DNA from: Torreya grandis
Taxonomy: Eukaryota > Streptophyta > Pinopsida > Cupressales > Taxaceae
Assembly (NCBI GenBank): GCA_037957365.1
Contig: JARHVA010000639.1
Location: 3,405,001-3,469,000, forward strand
DNA length: 64,000 nt
Reading direction: 5' to 3'
The notes under the pieces: model-generated
Databases searched by the model: none
What the model saw: only the letters and a program-made list of their open reading frames with translations
What the model was told of the DNA's origin: nothing
Shown here: in pieces, positions 1-11,693 of the stretch
Layout: every line of letters begins with the position of its first letter
Numbering within the stretch: position 1 is the first letter of the stretch
Position numbers and translations under genes: made by a program

Positions 1-61
1 TTACATCCATTATAACCCTTATTGAATCTATTTAAATATCCATTCAAGCCTTGGGATTTCA

Positions 62-586
62 TGTTAGAATGTTGGATATTGTATGGCTTGGTTATTATCA
101 AGGCTCACCTAGATGGTACGTGAGCATAGAGATCCATGAGGTTAGTTGTTAGATCTTGGAAGGATATGTTATCTTAACTCACCTGGTTGGATACTTGGAG
201 CTTGGAGGATTGTTATATTAGCTCATGGAGATGGAGTTTCATGCTTAAATCTCACCTTGGATGTTATGGTGTTAGCATTGGATGGATTTTCATGTTGCAT
301 CTTGGAGGTTTGAGCGTACAAGGCTTGGCTATAAGTTTGGCTCACCTGAGTGCTTGGTTTTTTAGAACTAAAAAAGAGTTGTTGAGATGATGTTATTTTA
401 GATATTTTTACTGATATAATATGAATCTTGAAAGTTGCTATTGCCTCAAGGTTTTTTCCCTTGCTAGTTTTACAAGGGTTTTCACATACATCTTATGTAA
501 TGTGTTCTATCGTGTTGAATTATTTTTGTAGCTCATTTTTATTTCTATATTAATTACTTGCTTTGTAGGATGTATTTTTCCTAACA
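62..586 (+). mobile_element. Copia-like solo LTR
   Basis: This 525-bp block starts TGTTAG and ends CTAACA, a perfect 6-bp terminal inverted repeat typical of plant LTRs. Near 443-495 it carries the paired motif 'caaggttttttccc' ... 'acaagggttttcac', which resembles the conserved R/U5 region of Tork-type Copia LTRs. No second copy is visible in the window, so it reads as a solo LTR, or as the right LTR of an element that begins outside the window. The 5-bp flanks (tttca and atact) do not match, so insertion boundaries are not confirmed by a target-site duplication. A Gypsy protease frame begins directly at its right edge. Confidence 0.5.
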
Positions 587-588
587 AT

Positions 589-954
589 ACTAACCAAAAT
601 CCTCTTGGTTGTATTTTTATCCCTCCTATTTTTAGACCTAAAATCATATACACCAAGCTTATGGTCTTGGATCTTCCACTTTATTACAATCTCATTTTAG
701 GCTATCCTTAAACTCACCATATGAGGGATATTAATTCTTCAAGTAGAAAATTCATATATTTCAATCATGATGGTAACATATTAAAAAAAATTTACTGTCC
801 CAACCCATGGGATATCAAATTAGCTAACCATATGTCTCAATATTGCATTCTGAATATTCTATACATTAATAGTCCTCCATTTCTAGAGTTTGTCAATATG
901 CATCCCAATATGAAATTCACTCTTATTAACTCTAACGATGATGAACTTAATTAA
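589..954 (+). pseudogene. Gypsy protease C-terminal remnant
   Basis: One reading frame is open from 589 to 954 apart from a single stop at 709-711. It contains LVLDLP-type sequence (MVLDLPLYYNLILGYP), then the stop where related elements have Trp, then THHMRDINSSSRKF. This matches the segment after the active site of Gypsy aspartic proteases (hydrophobic-LYYNLILGRPWLH...), the same segment seen in element B at 24974-25162. The N-terminal half with the active-site Asp is missing, because the frame begins right at the edge of the Copia-like LTR. TGG to TAA explains the stop. Lineage beyond Ty3/Gypsy is inferred from similarity to B. Confidence 0.6.
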
Positions 955-2177
955 TTTAAAACCATAGTTAACGCCATTAAATTACATCCTTATATATTGG
1001 AATGGATTCTTCTATCTCTTTAACCATGATATGGGGCCATTATATTGCTTTAAGATGATAATGACAGTCAAACTCCTATTTAAAATAGAATTAATTGTCA
1101 TTTAGAATTAAATATAATTGTAAAGTTAAACTATTAAAATATGATCAAATATTATATATAAGACAAAATAAAATAAATAAAAATATCTATATAATTTATA
1201 GAAGTTGTAAATTCTTATAAATAGAAACCAGGGCTAAGGTTAGAGAATTATCCTTGCAAATAAATTAATTCAAATTGTGTCAACTTTTTGTAAGTTGTGA
1301 CTGCTTTAAATAATCTATAAACACATATGCATCAAAATAGTGACTCATTTATGATGGGATATGACTATATAAGGTATAAAATATCATATCATGTTGTTTT
1401 CTAATACTACAAATTTGTCTTGGTAGACTTTACATTGGATTTTAAAATTTAGGCTTGTTTGCCTCTATCTGTATATGACCTATTTATGTGTGGAGTTCAA
1501 TTTAACATAATACCTATAAAATCAATCACCTAGTCCTACACAATCACATAAAATAATATCAAATGAAAAATTGGGGAAAAATGGGGGATGTGGGAATGGT
1601 CAATAAAATCCTTTATTGACTAATTTCTACCTACATAACCCGAAGTCCTTAGGGCTATGTAGTTATCCCTTTGGGTAAGATCATATGAATGAAACTAGAA
1701 AGTTTTGATTAGAATTCTTGAAAAATGATGCCCCTAACCTCTAATAAAAATAATGTTAGACTTGTCTAAGGACTGTGGTATTACACCATAATTCTAATGT
1801 AAGTATTTAATTAGAAGATACATGATTTTGAAACCATAAAATATATGATTTTTTTGGTGAGAGATAGGTAGGTTCAAGTGTGATACTTAATATGATTATA
1901 TAGAATAATATTTCAATTTTTTCTAATAATTTACATATTATTTTTTGCAATAAATCCTTTAAGAATCATGTCATTTTGAAAAGATGGCCATTAGAGTGAT
2001 GGAGATAAAGTTGCACTACTAGACAAGAGCATAATGCACCCTTGTTTTCCTAGTGTGCCCTTATCGTATTGGAAGAGAGGCTTTTGAAACCAAAGTGACA
2101 GTGAAGTATAAGTTGAATAAGGATGAATATAGATAAAATAGGTAATTATATGAGATATTCATAGTAATCACAAGTCT
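955..2177. other. AT-rich unassigned segment
   Basis: No frame longer than short fragments and no repeat pair with the rest of the window was recognised. It lies between two plus-strand Gypsy remnants (protease to the left, G-patch-like to the right), so it may be decayed polyprotein or a later insertion. Confidence 0.3.
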
Positions 2178-2414
2178 TTGAAGGATTTCTTAGATATTGT
2201 AGGTTATCAAAATGGTGATTTGACCAAACAAGGTAAAGGTGTTAAAAAAATTATTTCCAAGCACTTGTTGATTAAATTTCAGTGTCTACATTTTACCCCC
2301 TATGTTCTAGTGATGCATAAAAATACTAAAGTAAATGTGATACTTGAGTGTGTATACAAACTTTATCTTTATCATGGAGATGTGCATGCCCCCTTGTTAA
2401 ATCATGTGGAGTAG
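2178..2414 (+). pseudogene. possible G-patch remnant of a Gypsy Tat element
   Basis: A 78-residue open frame begins MKDFLDIVGYQNGDLTKQGK. The spaced glycines (GYQNG.LTKQGKG) resemble the glycine-rich G-patch-like segment that lies between protease and RT in some Tat-lineage elements (compare NQDYEGRGFEP at about 25600 in element B). The strand and order agree with the protease remnant at 589-954. No conserved catalytic residues exist in this segment, so the call rests on spacing and context only. It could also be a chance frame. Confidence 0.25.
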
Positions 2415-2821
2415 TGTTGAACATTATTGGAATTATTGTTGGAATTTTCATCAAGTGGAACATAAGTGATATTTAGAGTAGTATTTGTCAAGGTGTTTGA
2501 ATCTTGCTCCTCAGCATGAAATTCATTCCTTTTTGGTATTATCAAAAGGCTTAAACTTCTTCCAAATTATCTTTTGGCTCATTATCACCTTTATGTGTGG
2601 TTTTTGATTCTCTAATACTAAGTTGGTGTTTGGATCCCCTCTAGTTTGATTCAAATTATTCTCAGGTGCAAGTAATATCTCTATATTATCCATTTCCTTT
2701 TGAAAAATGTTTTAAACCAATTTTAAATTAGAATAATCAGTTTCAACATGTTGAGGTATATTATGTAGTATACACCAAGTGGGAAATTCCAAATCATCCA
2801 AATTAATGGATTTATAAAATT
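2415..2821 (-). pseudogene. element C polyprotein piece, left of nested element A
   Basis: On the minus strand one frame is nearly open through this interval (readable stretches FYKSINLDDLEFPTW and NLVLENQKPH). I recognise no domain. Element A's target-site duplication (GTTAT) joins this interval directly to 14351 onward, where a minus-strand gag is visible, so it is the downstream continuation of that element (C) after excising A in silico. It would correspond to the gag C-terminus or the start of pol. Confidence in coding origin is moderate; the domain is unknown. Confidence 0.35.
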
Positions 2822-2826
2822 GTTAT
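2822..2826. repeat. target-site duplication of element A, left copy (GTTAT)
   Basis: GTTAT immediately precedes the TGTTGTCAATC start of the left LTR and recurs at 14346-14350 immediately after the right LTR. The length (5 bp) is standard for Ty3/Gypsy integration. Confidence 0.75.
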
Positions 2827-5407
2827 TGTTGTCAATCAGACTTGCACCCTTGTGAAGGTAGTTTCAAGCCTTCACAGTCTACTAAAACATGGAAACAATC
2901 CTAGGCTATGAGTGGCCTAATTAGTGGATTGAATCTCTAGATTCTAAGGGATAGCTCCCTTTGGTGTATCAATTAGGATCTCTACTCTATGCTAAAAATT
3001 GGTGGGGAAAAGGGAAGAGGAAAAAGGTAGAAAAAATTGAAGGAAAATCCTATCTAATTATGGTGATACACCTATATTTTGTTTCATCCACTCAATTTGA
3101 GCTTCTAAAACATTTATTAGACAAGAAAAAGACTAAACTTTCAACTCCAATTGACTCCTATGCATTAGTATTTCATGAAAAGGTTTTATCTAGTGATTAA
3201 AGATTGAGGGAAATGATGGAATAGGCCTCATTCAAGGCACTAGACAACCACTTACATCAGCTATAACTTTAGCCAAAAGACATCAAACATAAAACATGAC
3301 CTAAATAATCTAACCAACTAGTAACTAGGTAAGAATTAGGAATTGATAAAGAAGAAAATTCTATCATATATGTAAACTACTGACATAAATACACTATACC
3401 AACATCTTAAAATATGAAAATATTCCTTCTATTTATCTAAAAAGGTTGAAAAACTCGATCTTTAAAGAGTCTAGTTTTCTCAAGAGAGGAATCATTTCAA
3501 GGCTAAAAATCCAACTTATATAGTAAAAAGCATACCAAAGTGAAGAAATTGGTGTTAAAAATAAGAGAGAATATCAATGCCAACATCACACAAGTCCCAC
3601 TTGAGCTATCAAAAGATAACTAAGCCTTCAAATAATATCCTTTTGTCTTATGTCTTGCATGAAAAAACTCTTTGGCATTGGAAAAGGATGGTGGGCCCAT
3701 CTTGGGCTAATCTACTCCACGCATGAAAGCTACACCAAATATTTAAAGAGAAACTCTAATTGATATGTTTGGAAGTTGTGTTGAAAAAAAAGAAAGTCAT
3801 TTGCATAGAAAATAAGAAAAATGCATGATTAGCCTTGTCTAGTCAACTCCAAGTAACTCCATCCTACATGAGATGATGTTACACTAATCCTTAGATAAAT
3901 AACTTTAGTTTGAACAAGTTAGAAGTGTTGAAAGCCTTCAATTAATAGGATAAATCAGAATAGATGTGACACTTTGACAAAAATTCAACTTAAACTCAAG
4001 ACCGATCAATTCTAAATGGCCTCCACTTGCATGAAAAAGGGGATTTGAAAATTGAAGCATGCATGAAATTATATGTTAAGATCAAATATACAGCATTCAA
4101 ACTCCATGTTAGCTCCTTGAAATTCCTTAGTATTTTGCTCTCAAGCTCTTCATTTGGTCACTTTTTTTTAGGAATTGGTCTTTAGGACTTTTCTTTCTAG
4201 CACTTTCAAATGAACTTTTCCTTCAAACAATTTATCTATAGATTAGCTATTTTTGGACTTTTCTACCGAGCTTTCATTTTGACATTTCCTCCCATAGACA
4301 CTTCATTTAGACTTTTTATCCATGGCTTATTTATTTCAAAGTTAAGTTTCCTCTTTTTTATGTGGACTTATTTTCTGAAGGAACTGTTTCAGCATTTTGC
4401 AATGAACTTTTCCTTCAAATAATTTGTCTGCAGCTATTTATTCCATCTTTTTCTTCAATCTTTTTGCTTGGTCCTTTCTCATAGAATTAACCCTTTATAA
4501 ATCTATTAAGTGATCCTTCAGCTTTATGACAAGTGACCCTTTGGATTTTTGACAAGTGACCCTTTGGCACATTGACAAGTGACCCTTCAACATTTTTGAA
4601 AATGTCCTTAGAGCTTTATGACAAGTGACCCTTCAGCTTTTTGAAAACTAACCCTTCGACACTTTGACAAGTGACCCATCAAAATTTTTGAAAATGTCCT
4701 TTGAGCTTTATGAAAATTCCCTTTAGCTTTCTTGAAATGAAATTTTCTAAAGGGAAATATCCCTTCAAACTTTTTTAAATGGAATTTTCCAAAGGGAAAG
4801 AGCCCTTTGAACTTCATGAAATGAACCATTAGAACTTCACTATGACCAATTTCTGAAATGAAATTACCCTTTGACTTTCTTGAAAATTACCCTTCAGATT
4901 TTATAAATTGTCCCTTTGCCATTTTATTGATAAAAGTGCCTTTCAAAATTCTTCAAAAGTGCCTTTTAGAATTTTTTAAAATGTCCTTTTGGAAACCTTG
5001 AAAATAACCTTTAGTCGAGAAAAGTTCCCTTTGGCTTGTTGGAAAGGACCATTTATAAAAAATGAAGTGCCCTTTGGAAAATTTGTTTTGGATAAAATGT
5101 CTAAAATAATCCCTTCAGAAAGATATCCTTTGGGAAAATTGATTCGAACAAAATGTCTGAAACAATTCTTGACACTTAGACAAAATCTCCAAAAACAAAA
5201 CCTCCAAAAGAATTAAGACTTGGTGAAAAAGAGTCCCAAAAGAAAATAAACTTATACTTTTGATTAATCAGGTTCTCCACTTCTTACTTCAAGATTTAGG
5301 CTAACAGGACCATAATTGATCAACTACAAGGGAAATTTGACCATTCCAAGGAAAGTTTTAGATAATAGGCGTAGCAATTTGGCCTTGATAGGCCAAAATT
5401 TCTAACA
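2827..5407 (-). repeat. element A LTR, left copy (3' LTR of the minus-strand element)
   Basis: This 2581-bp repeat starts TGTTGTCAATC and ends TTCTAACA on the plus strand. It aligns along its whole length with 11849-14345; shared landmarks include the 'acatggaaacaatcctagg' block near 2887 and 'agcaatttggcc' near 5371. It contains small frames that are shadows of internal minisatellite sequence, with no conserved protein. Confidence 0.9.
4500..4960. repeat. minisatellite inside element A left LTR
   Basis: A degenerate tandem array of roughly 20-35-bp units is built on 'gacaagtgacccttcagc', drifting into 'gaaaattccctttagc' and 'aaagtgccttt' variants. The same array occupies the equivalent place in the right LTR. 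Every unit carries the core ACCCTT or CCCTTT, i.e. AAGGG(T) on the coding (minus) strand. Confidence 0.7.
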
Positions 5408-5711
5408 TTTTGGAAACTCAATTGGGAAGCATACCTACTATGATTAAGAACTAGACCATTTACATGACTCTTAGACTCACAAATTAATGACAAATTTGAT
5501 CTATTATTGTAACTTCTCTTTCAACCTGGTATGAGACAACCCTCATCCTCCAAAATAAGAAGGAAAACACACAAAAAAGGAAAACTAACTAAATAAATAA
5601 AATGTGCAAACAAGCACTTATGTGGAACAAAATAGAACTAAAAGAGTGTGCGTGAACAACACTTGGATGGAAAAAAAAACAAATAAACTATGCACACGGA
5701 ACCTAGCTCTT

Positions 5712-6870
5712 TTGTAGCAATGTTTTAAATGTATCCCATTGACTAGGATTGGAAGCTCCTCACCATCCATCTTTGCAAGGTGGAAGGAATTGTGGGATTT
5801 GTAGCTAGAGATTATTTATGGGCCACTCCAAAGGGAGTCAAACTTTATGTGCCTTCCTGGTTTAGCTCTATCTTCATCCCACTTGAGGACCAAATCTCCC
5901 TCTTTGAAACTTTGTGAAGAAGCTCATTTGTCAGAATCTCTCTTCACTTATGCTTGATGAATTTATATGGCTAGAATGGAATTATTTATTATCTCTTATA
6001 ACTTCAAAAGCTTAGCATACCTAATCTCCATATGCTCATTCTCCAACAACTCAAGTTGATGCATTAGTTCTAAATCAATAAACTCAAGAGAAATGGGTAA
6101 CCTTACTTCCTTACCATATACCAGCTTGTATGGAGAGTTGGATATTGATATTTTATAGGTGATCCTATCAACTCATAGATATGACTTTAACTTGAGATGC
6201 CATGACCTCTTATTATCTTCAATATTCCTTCTTATGATCTTCAATAGGTTCTTTCTATAGATTTAGAAAGGCCATTACCTTGTGGATAATAGTTTGATGA
6301 AGTGCTAAGATAAATTCCATGTTGGACAGCCCATTGGTTGATCCTAGTTACCAAAAAATCCATTGAATTATCAAAAATAATAGTTGAAGGAACTCCAAAT
6401 CTAGTAAGCAAACCTTCATAGAAATCTAGAACATTGGTTTTGTTTGCTTCTTTCAATGCCACTGCTTTTGTCCAATATGTGAATTAATTTGTATCTATAG
6501 TAGTTAGAATCCATTTATGTCCTAAACTTGAAAGAGGATTTATGAGACCCATGAAATACAATACCCATTATATTAATGGATGATCCACCATGATTTGTTG
6601 AAGAGGTAAGGCTGCAAGTTTCACTTTTCCTACAAACATAGCACATTGTTTACACTTCCTAACCCATGCATGGCAATCACCAAATATACTAGGACATTAT
6701 TACCCACCTCTAATGATCTTAAGGGTTGTAGTTCTTGTATAAAAATGTCGTCCACCATGTCCATCATGGAATTCTTCAAGCAATCTCTGAGTTTGGCTTG
6801 GCTCTATGCATCTTAGCAACATGCCATTGATATCTTTCTTGAACAAAATACCATCAATAAGCAAAAATGG
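5712..6870 (-). pseudogene. element A integrase (zinc-binding, core and C-terminal domains), broken
   Basis: Read on the minus strand, the order is an HHCC zinc-binding segment (EEFHDGHGGRHF, then CKQCAMF) at about 6620-6800, the catalytic core, then a basic C-terminal domain (SFKEGDLVLKWDEDRAKP ... ELPILVNGIHLKHCY) to 5712. The core keeps RFGVPSTIIFDN and NYYPQGNG, hallmarks of plant Gypsy integrases. The first catalytic Asp (normally W-x-L-D-F) is Tyr near 6562. The middle Asp is retained (FDN). The glutamate expected after the NGL motif is Lys (6262-6264). Several stops and at least one frameshift follow the NGL motif. The enzyme would insert cDNA into chromosomes; this copy cannot. Confidence 0.85.
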
Positions 6871-6960
6871 AATTGATTACAACTTGAAATATATTATTTT
6901 TGTATCACTTAGATGAGAAGTATAAATACCATCTTATAGATATCTAATCAAGTCATGAAA

Positions 6961-7473
6961 CTAGATGGAAGGTGAGGTATGACCAAATGACACCAAAACA
7001 ACCTCATTAGTCTCTCGCAAGTCTTGAACTAGATGCTCACAAAGTATTTTACCTATAATCAGCTTTATGACCTTAATTTTCACATCATACTCCATTACCT
7101 TGGTTATCCAACCAGCCCTTTTCTCATTTATATCTTTGTTCAAAAGGAACTCCTTGATGCTCGGATGAGAAACCATTAGGTGTATTTTATTGTTAGACAA
7201 CAAGTATCTAAACTTTTTAAGAGACCTTATCATTTAAAGTATATGGTTTTCAATAAAATAATACCTTGTTTCATACTCTTCCAAGCCTTGAATAAATAAG
7301 GATATTAGTTTCTCCAAAGCCTCATGATTTTGTTGCATAAGAATACCTGAAATGGTGTCCATGTTAGCATAAGTATACAAAATGAAATATTTTATGAAAT
7401 CTAGATTTATAAGTTTAGGAGTACTAGTTATGGCATTCTTAATATCTTCAAAAAAATTTACTCCTTATTTATA
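6961..7473 (-). pseudogene. element A classical RNase H domain, broken
   Basis: Directly downstream of RT in the minus direction. The frame reads FEDIKNAITSTPKLINLDF, then FILYTYANMDTISGILMQQN, then EKLISLFIQGLEEYETRYY, and continues after a stop near 7234 in a 90-residue frame containing SHPSIKEFLLNKDINEKRAG and WITKVMEYDVKI. These match the RT-associated RNase H of plant Gypsy elements (phe-ile-leu-tyr ... leu-ser-x-thr-leu ... the connection to the lys/arg-trp 'W...L.E.D' motif). Its role is degradation of the RNA strand in the RNA:DNA hybrid. Stops make it nonfunctional. Confidence 0.75.
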
Positions 7474-8480
7474 CTAGATGAATATCTGATTCTTCTTTAG
7501 CATGGTTGTAAGTGGCTTAACTAAAATGGAAAAATATGAAATATATCTCCTTATGAAGTTGATTTTCCCAAAGAAGATTTGTATAGCCTTTTTGTGCTTA
7601 GGAAAAGAAAGTGAAAGAATGGAATCAAACCTTTCATAATCTATACTTAAACCATACTTTGAAACCACATGGCCAAGGAGCTTACCTTCATGAACTGAGA
7701 AGACACACTTTTTGGGATTTAGAGATACCCCAAATTGCCTACACCTTTCAAACACTTGCTTAAGATGAACCATGTGATCACTTGCAATCTTTGAAAACAC
7801 TATTATATCATCCAAATAATCAAATACAAACTTTTTAAGAAGGCTTTGGAATGCAATAGCCATGGCTCTTTGAAAGGTTGCTCCATCATTAAATAAACTA
7901 AAGGGCATATTTATGTATGCAAATTTCCCCCACTTGGTTGTGAAGGCTATATTAAATTGGTCCTCTTCCTTGACCAAAATTTGATTGTAGCCACTATATC
8001 CATCCAACAAAGAAAACCTCTTTGAACCTATAACCAGCTATAAAATTTGTTCTATTGATGGCAATGGATAGTGATCTTTAAGTTAAGCTTTGTCCAAATC
8101 ATAGAATTCAACACATAATCTAATCTCACCACTCTTTTTCCATATAAAAAAAAATATTTTCCACCCAAGTTAAGTATTTGATTGAAAATATAATAGATGA
8201 CTCTATGAGCTTATAAATCTCAAATCTCATTAAAGGCTCAAGCTTACGATTAATGGGCCTTTTTCTTTATCGCACTGGTTTAGTTTCAACCCCTAACTCA
8301 ATGGTGTATTGAGCTAAACTCTGGTCAAATCCCTTGAGATCACTATATTTAAATGAAAATACATCAGTAAAACTTGTGCATAACTCGATGAAAGATTCCT
8401 ATTGTTAAGGAGTGCATACCTTACCCAACTTCAAATTCTTACCAACTACAATATCTACATTGGCATAGTGCTCTTCTTTT
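7474..8480 (-). pseudogene. element A reverse transcriptase, broken
   Basis: A 178-residue open frame (7474-8010) contains MLDGYSGYNQI, MPFSLFNDGATFQRAM and the catalytic YLDD (7807-7818), followed by LNPKKCVFSVHEGKLLGHVV and the thumb/connection region. Upstream on the minus strand, with stops, are ESFIELCTSFTDVFSF and LAQYTIELGVETKPVR, the start of the RT module. The order and motifs are those of plant Ty3/Gypsy RT. The catalytic box is intact, but the region between 8011 and 8330 is broken by stops and frameshifts. Confidence 0.9.
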
Positions 8481-8754
8481 GTTGACAAGTATGATTTATC
8501 CTTCCTTAACTCATCATCACCACTAAAAATATTCTCAAGTGTGACCAATCCCTTGGGTAACTTATTTTTGTATTTTCACAACCTGATCACCATACTGCTA
8601 CAAATAATTTGATTGGTTTCTTGAAGAAAACTCAACCTCTTCTTGCAAGAATCTCATAATTTGTTTATCATCTTCTAATACTTTCCAATTCTCATGATTA
8701 TCTAGAATAAAAGGCCTTAAAACCACCTTTATATGTAACTATATGTTTTCACTT

Positions 8755-9180
8755 TTTTTATCAATTGGGATACTAAATTTTGCCCCAATAGTAGCCAACC
8801 TATCTACATGTTTATTCTTACCTCTTGGTATTTCCTGAATGTTAAAAGATTAGAAATATTTAAGTAAGTCTCATATTATATGAATGTAATATTTAAGCAA
8901 CAAATTTTTACATTCATTTTAACCTCTTACTTTGTGAACTATAAGTTCACTATCACCAAAAAATTGCAAGGTGTTGACTTTCATCTTCCTAGCCCATTGC
9001 AAATTGTGAAATATTGCCTCATACTCTACAAAATTATTCAAACAACCAAACTAAAAATTAATAAAAGAGAAATATCTATAATTTTTTATAAAAATAATAA
9101 TAATTCCAACTCTAGTACCATGTTTATTCCTTGATTCATCAAAGTACAATTGACACAAACCTTCACTAGATTCATCATCC
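8755..9180 (-). pseudogene. element A archaeal-type RNase H (aRNH), located between protease and RT
   Basis: One minus-strand frame with very few stops reads LYFDESRNKHGTRVGIIIIF, then FVEYEAIFHNLQWARKMK, then LQFFGDSELIVHKVRG, then IPRGKNKHVDRLATIGAKF. This is the signature of the extra, archaeal-like RNase H acquired by Tat-lineage Gypsy elements: D in YFD (9138-9140), E in EYEA, D in GDSEL, and the final D in the N-x-x-xD-x-LA box. All four catalytic acidic residues are still visible. In element B the same domain lies between classical RNase H and integrase, the usual Tat order, so its position here, upstream of RT, is unusual within this window. Confidence 0.8.
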
Positions 9181-9349
9181 TTAACCATGGCTGAAATTAG
9201 TGCATCATTCTCATGAAGGTAATACACACCAAGTCCTTCTTCTTAAATTAGATTATAAGGATGATTATCATGAAAATTTTAATCCCAATCATCAATAAAC
9301 AAGTCTTTAACTCTATCCAAAGGTGATCTATTTTTTACTCCACTAGTTT

Positions 9350-9850
9350 CTAGTACATCATCTGAGATGATACAATTAGTTTCACAGCACTTGGCATATA
9401 TGGTTCCATATGGAAATGTGAAATAGGTTCAGAAAGAATAATTAAATTGGTACCATATATAGTTATAAACATTAAATAAGTATAATCAACTAATAAATAT
9501 CCCCAACTCTTTGAGTTGAAGTCCCTTGAAAGGCACATAGCAAAGTAAGGAGGCAAATCTACCACAACATCCTACTCAATGGTAACATTGGGACAAGCAT
9601 GTAATGTCAATTTTAGATATTTGATGATGAATAATATATTTTTTTGTGACCAATACAATTGCAATACCCTATTAGTGTTTGTCTCATAAACAAGGTTGAG
9701 CTTGTCTGCAATCTATTTAAGTATGATTGTACTACTAGCTCCATTATCTACCATACAATTATGAACCAAAGTATCACCCACTATCAAAAAAAGGTAGAAA
9801 GGAGGAGTTTTAATTGATTTCACCTCATTTTTTTCCCACCTTACCAACTT
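9350..9850 (-). pseudogene. element A aspartic protease, broken
   Basis: The minus-strand frame reads LVHNCMVDNGASS, then IADKLNL, and after stops KLTLHACPNVTIE, VVVDLPPYFAMCLSRDFNSK and WGYLLVDYTYLMF, matching Gypsy proteases that mature the polyprotein. The last 71 codons (9350-9565) are open. The active-site triplet expected as D-S/T-G is D-N-G; AGT to AAT would account for it. The frame begins just after a lysine-rich spacer that follows gag. Confidence 0.75.
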
Positions 9851-10787
9851 ATTTACTTGATGTACTTATTTCTTAGTTAGCTAATCTGAATTAGTTAAGA
9901 CAACACTTTCTTTCTCAACCAGTTTTGGAGACAATTTGAGAGTTAAAAGCTCTTAGATGAGCATATATTTTTGTCTTGGGATAGAAAGAGAATCCCACAT
10001 AATAATACTAATATTAAACTTTTTCATCTGATATACTATACTAAACTAATATCCACTAACCTTTGGTTTCACTTTCTAAAGCATTGGCTACTCACGAACT
10101 AGAGGTATTCAATGAACTTTACTAACCTCTATATTCTAATTTTTTTGAGTTGTAGGGGAAACAAATTATTATTTTTTACTCTTAGAATTAACATTAGGAG
10201 TAATTTAATCATTTGTCACCTCTGGAACCTCATCAATATATTTTCTTTTATCTCTTGTTACAGCTACAACTTGACCACTTGTATTGTTAGTTTCAACACC
10301 CTAAGTAAAAGCAACATGATCATCTACTTGCCAATTTACATTAATGGCATCTAGCTGACCTTAAACTTGTTGAGTCTCTCCTTTTGATTCCATACTTGTA
10401 TATTTATATTGACCTCCTTGAAAATAAAATGTTTCTTGTGTCATTTATGTCATAGTGATGTTTTGTGATACCAAGGCTTGGTTTTGAGCATCCTTAAGAT
10501 TTGAGGACTGCCAACCTAAATATTGCATCAAGTTGTTTTGAGGTGGGGTGGGAACAATGGCCTTTGAAGTGGAAGGATCATTAAGATCAAGGGTAGCATA
10601 TGAATTAGCTAGAGTTATGGCTCCTTGTGTTTGATAAGGTGGTTTATTCTCTCTAAAACCTTGATTAGGAGACCTTTGATCTTTGAAGGGATGATAAGTT
10701 GTCTAATTTTTATTTTTGATAGGGCCTGTAAGCCTGATATTATTGTCTCTTGATTTTCACTATTTCTTTCCCAAAGGATTGTAACAA
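9851..10787 (-). pseudogene. element A gag C-terminal and gag-protease linker, heavily decayed
   Basis: The minus-strand translation is coding-like but broken every 20-40 codons; no zinc knuckle could be read. It joins the gag domain to the protease in the expected place. No separate gene is seen. Confidence 0.4.
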
Positions 10788-11693
10788 TTATTTCAACTCT
10801 CTTATATTATTAGCTTGACTAGTAGGGGCTATAATTTGAGCTTGAGGTGATGGAATAGGAGCTAAGGATGGAATTTGAAGAAATTGATGGGTTGGTATAG
10901 AATTAAATTCTAGGAATATAGGTATTAGAGGCCTTAGAGAAAGCTCTCCATCTTGTATAAAACTATTCACTACCCTTAATGCAACCTCATAAGCATCTGG
11001 TAAGGTAGTACTACCCATTGACTATGTCATCACACTAATGTCAGAGTTAAGGGATATGAAATAGTACATGAAATCATATTCAAGGGATGGCCTAATCAAC
11101 ATAGGTATCCTGGTCTAGGTATTTTTAAATATGAGATTAAAATCAGACATGAACTCATGAAGAACTCTCTCTATGGTAGTTAACTATTTAGCCAAAGAGA
11201 GGTGATCAGATTTGTCTTCAAATTGTTTGACTAAGGCTACTTCCAATTCATCCTAGGTATAAATGGAGTTCATTGGTAGGTTTTTATACCACCACAATTA
11301 TTTTCCTTTGAAAGTAGTAAACAATCTAATAACAACATTATCCTCAACAACATTATGGACTAAACAGAGATTAGCTACATCTTGGATATGCTCAATAGGG
11401 GTTTGTTGATTTTATCCTAAGAAGAATGGGATGCTCTTGAGGGTAGAAACCATAATGTCATCAAACTAGGCTAAATTTAGTGGGCTACCTCTATTCAATG
11501 GAATAAACACCTAGTTTTTGATAGCCATTTGGATAGTGGGGTTGTAGTGATTAGAAAAATAGGATAACCAAGAGAAAATTTTAGGATATGGGTTTGTCCT
11601 ACTAAACCTTGATATTTTATATGATGTATAAGATAAATCAATGAATTCAAAAGGAATACCTTTGCTAGTTGACCTTGTAGTAACCTTTGGCAT
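10788..11693 (-). pseudogene. element A gag (retrotransposon gag domain), broken
   Basis: On the minus strand the region starts MPKVTTRSTSKG (start at 11693) and continues with IEHIQDVANLCLVHNVVED, WWYKNLPMNSIYT, LVKQFEDKSDHLSLAK, LIRPSLEYDFMYYFISLN and ISVMT, ending in an open 76-codon frame with SMGSTTLPDAYEVALRVVNS. This is the retrotransposon gag capsid-like domain, with the W-[YF]...LP...SW/Y and F.D.SDHLSL landmarks. About seven stops interrupt it, mostly explained by Trp or Gln codons. The start lies about 155 bp inside the right LTR, giving a short leader, in contrast with element B. Confidence 0.85.

Noticed and set aside
187..390. 67-codon plus frame at the left edge
   Set aside because: It lies inside the Copia-like LTR; composition reflects repeats of 'cttggagg' and 'ggctcacct', not a protein family.
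4608..5216. Frames of 70-75 codons with repeating F/K/G residues (also 13679-14111)
   Set aside because: They are translations of the LTR minisatellite; they exist in both LTRs but are not conserved as protein.
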